NCBI GenBank assembly: GCA_946480495.1
Contig: CAMLKO010000060.1
Location: 1 to 6,518, forward strand
Length of the DNA: 6,518 nucleotides
Reading direction: 5' to 3'
DNA from: an uncultured Caulobacteraceae bacterium
Lineage (GTDB): Bacteria > Pseudomonadota > Alphaproteobacteria > Caulobacterales > Caulobacteraceae
Shown one piece after another: positions 5,234-6,518 of the stretch (positions are counted from its first letter, which is position 1; each line of letters starts with the position of its first letter). The notes under the pieces are model-generated. The model made no database searches and was not told the DNA's origin. It saw only the letters and a list, made by a program, of their open reading frames with translations. Made by a program: the position numbers and the translations under genes.

Positions 5234-5689
5234 CTACTTGATGAAGACCATCTCGCGGGCCGTGAACGATCCGCGCAGGACACGGACATTCTCGCGCGCG
5301 ACCGCCGCCTGGTTGCTCTTGACCGCGCTGCCGAACGCCTTGGCCTGAACCGCCTCCATCTCAGCCAGCGGCCGGTCGAACGCCGCCATGTTCTTGTATT
5401 TCGTGATCAGGATGACGTCCGGCTCGTTGTCGCGCGGGCTGTCGACGGCCAGGACGTCGTAGTCGAGGACGTAGCCCGCCGCCTTGTCGGCCTCCTGCAG
5501 CGCCCGCCAGGTCGTGCCGACATACTGCATGTAGTCGTCGAACATCCCAGGCTTGGTCTGGATGTAGGAGATCACCCACACGGGTCCCATGTCGTAGTTG
5601 CGCTCGGCCGTTTGGGCCTGGGCCGATCCCGTGGCGATACCGGTGGCGAGAACCGCGGCGAGGGCCGCGGCGCGAATAAGTTGTCTCAT
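5234..5689 (-). CDS. Secreted protein of unknown function, possible dimeric alpha/beta-barrel fold
   Basis: The 151-residue precursor begins with a classic Sec signal peptide: MRQLIR, a hydrophobic core (about 7-20), then A-Q-A at 23-25, with cleavage predicted after Ala25. The mature part, about 126 residues, has no Cys. 'VWVISYIQTKPGMFDDYMQY' (about 37-56) and 'VILITKYKNMAAF' follow the strand-helix-strand rhythm of small dimeric alpha/beta-barrel (ABM/NIPSNAP-like) proteins, so that fold is a guess. It probably acts in the periplasm. I do not recognise a specific family. The ATG has AAGG nine bases upstream. Its TAG is directly adjacent to the TGA of the convergent DUF1491 gene. A strong hairpin lies in its 5' leader. 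Confidence 0.8.
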   Translation of the reverse strand: MRQLIRAAALAAVLATGIATGSAQAQTAERNYDMGPVWVISYIQTKPGMFDDYMQYVGTTWRALQEADKAAGYVLDYDVLAVDSPRDNEPDVILITKYKNMAAFDRPLAEMEAVQAKAFGSAVKSNQAAVARENVRVLRGSFTAREMVFIK

Positions 5690-5714
5690 CTGAAGTGACC
5701 TTGCGTTGGGGGGT

Positions 5715-5741
5715 TACCCGCGGCCCGACGGCCCGCGGGTA
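5715..5741. promoter_or_regulatory. GC-rich hairpin in the leader of the secreted-protein gene
   Basis: TACCCGCGG (5715-5723) pairs perfectly with CCGCGGGTA (5733-5741) over a 9-nt loop, and the loop could add two more pairs after one mismatch. A competing outer pairing exists: TTGCGT (5701-5706) with ACGCAA (5741-5746). The hairpin ends 25 bases before the minus-strand ATG and has no T-run on either side. It is not a standard terminator, and no gene enters the region from either side to need one. It may be a leader structure or an operator. Confidence 0.5.
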
Positions 5742-5855
5742 CGCAAACTGGCGGCCATTCGGCCTAGATCAGACAAGTGGATGCCCCTGCGGCGGCGCTT
5801 GCAATCCTGCGAATGCATTGGGCGCCGCGTGAAGCTGGAACGAGGGTGACTTACC

Positions 5856-5881
5856 GGCGCGGGCAGGCTAACCCCCGCGCC
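5856..5881. promoter_or_regulatory. Inverted repeat abutting the prfC start codon
   Basis: GGCGCGGG (5856-5863) and CCCGCGCC (5874-5881) form a perfect 8-bp stem with a 10-nt loop, ending one base before the prfC ATG. The stem occupies the place where a Shine-Dalgarno site should be, and none is evident nearby. GCTAAC (5867-5872) resembles the start of the Caulobacter -10 consensus GCTANAWC, with GGTGAC 16 bp upstream as a weak -35. If that promoter were used, the mRNA would be nearly leaderless. Both roles are inference. Confidence 0.4.
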
Positions 5882-5882
5882 C

Positions 5883-6518
5883 ATGAGCACCCAGACCGCC
5901 GCTGAGGCCGCGCGCCGGCGTACCTTCGCGATCATCTCCCACCCTGACGCGGGCAAGACGACGCTGACCGAGAACCTGCTGCTGGCCGGCGGCGCGATCC
6001 GCGCGGCGGGACAGGTGCGCGCGCGCGGCGAGAACCGGCGTACGCGGTCGGACTGGATGAAGATCGAGCGCGAGCGCGGGATTTCGGTCTCGGCCAGCGT
6101 GATGACGTTCGACCACGCGGGCCTGATGTTCAACCTGCTCGATACGCCGGGCCACGAGGACTTCTCGGAAGACACCTACCGCACGCTGACCGCCGCCGAC
6201 GCCGCGATCATGGTGCTGGACGCCGCCAAAGGTATTGAACCGCAGACCTTGAAATTATTCGAGGTCTGCCGCCTGCGCGACATCCCCATCGTCACCTTCA
6301 TCAACAAGATGGACCGCGAGGCGCAGGACCCCTTTGCGCTGCTGGATGAGATCGCGTCCAAACTGGCGCTGGACCCCGCGCCGCTGTTCTGGCCGGCCGG
6401 CTCGGGCGGGCGGTTCAAGGGGATGCTGGACCTGCAGGGGGAGACCTTCATCCCCTTCTCCAAGGACAAGGAGCAGGGCCACCCGGGCGCGGTGTCGCTG
6501 AAGTCCAATTCGGTCGCG
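5883..6518 (+). CDS. prfC: Peptide chain release factor 3 (RF3), N-terminal part, cut by window end
   Basis: This open frame runs off the window and gives the first 212 residues of a protein normally about 530 long. RF3 is the GTPase that removes RF1/RF2 from the ribosome after peptide release. The start '[20 protein letters not shown]' (11-30) holds the P-loop with Lys25 and closely matches E. coli RF3. '[13 protein letters not shown]' (56-68) is the switch I region. '[19 protein letters not shown]' (84-102) is the G3 region with the catalytic-type His91. 'FINKMDRE' (139-146) holds the G4 motif. Several large reverse-strand open frames across it are shadows. The ATG has no clear Shine-Dalgarno site, and an inverted repeat abuts it. 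An AT-rich codon patch including TTA lies at codons 123-126. Confidence 0.96.
   Translation, partial: MSTQTAAEAARRRTFAIISHPDAGKTTLTENLLLAGGAIRAAGQVRARGENRRTRSDWMKIERERGISVSASVMTFDHAGLMFNLLDTPGHEDFSEDTYRTLTAADAAIMVLDAAKGIEPQTLKLFEVCRLRDIPIVTFINKMDREAQDPFALLDEIASKLALDPAPLFWPAGSGGRFKGMLDLQGETFIPFSKDKEQGHPGAVSLKSNSVA

Noticed and set aside
5812..5819. 8-bp palindrome AATGCATT
   Set aside because: Too short and without symmetric flanks; it can easily occur by chance.
5714..6508. Reverse-strand open frames of 153, 95, 110 and 75 residues over the prfC region
   Set aside because: The plus strand encodes an unmistakable RF3 GTPase domain here; these are shadows.

Overview
The window is high-GC DNA with strong GC bias at third codon positions. 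It looks like the chromosome of a Caulobacterales-type alphaproteobacterium (Caulobacter/Phenylobacterium relatives). This rests on a membrane histidine kinase of the DivJ type, alphaproteobacterial families (DUF1491, DUF6456, PAS_5-like), a CtrA-like box, and a dense run of GANTC sites, the target of the cell-cycle methyltransferase CcrM. No mobile element, tRNA, rRNA or CRISPR array was seen.

Layout. (1) Positions 1-615: a regulatory stretch with eight GANTC sites in 115 bp leads into a small single-domain PAS protein (+). (2) 616-1842: an intergenic region with two clear inverted repeats precedes a two-gene operon (+). Its first gene encodes a stand-alone DnaA domain IV (DNA-binding) protein; its second, coupled through an ATGA overlap, encodes a DUF6456 protein. 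(3) 1827-3073 (-): a soluble PleC/DivJ-like histidine kinase followed by SufE, whose 3' end overlaps the DUF6456 gene convergently by 16 bp. (4) 3074-5233 (+): a divergent promoter region, then divJ with six predicted membrane helices, followed with no gap by a DUF1491 gene. (5) 5234-5689 (-): a secreted small protein of unknown function, ending back-to-back with DUF1491. (6) 5690-5882: a divergent intergenic region with two strong hairpins. (7) 5883-6518 (+): the N-terminal 212 residues of peptide chain release factor 3 (prfC), cut by the window edge.

How they may fit together. DivJ-family kinases act on the DivK/PleD branch of the cell-cycle phosphorelay. The neighbouring soluble kinase has a related phosphoacceptor domain and may feed into or modulate the same circuit. 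The DnaA domain IV protein and the GANTC/CtrA-like control region suggest further cell-cycle or replication-linked functions, but that link is inference. SufE (Fe-S cluster assembly) and RF3 (translation termination) are housekeeping.
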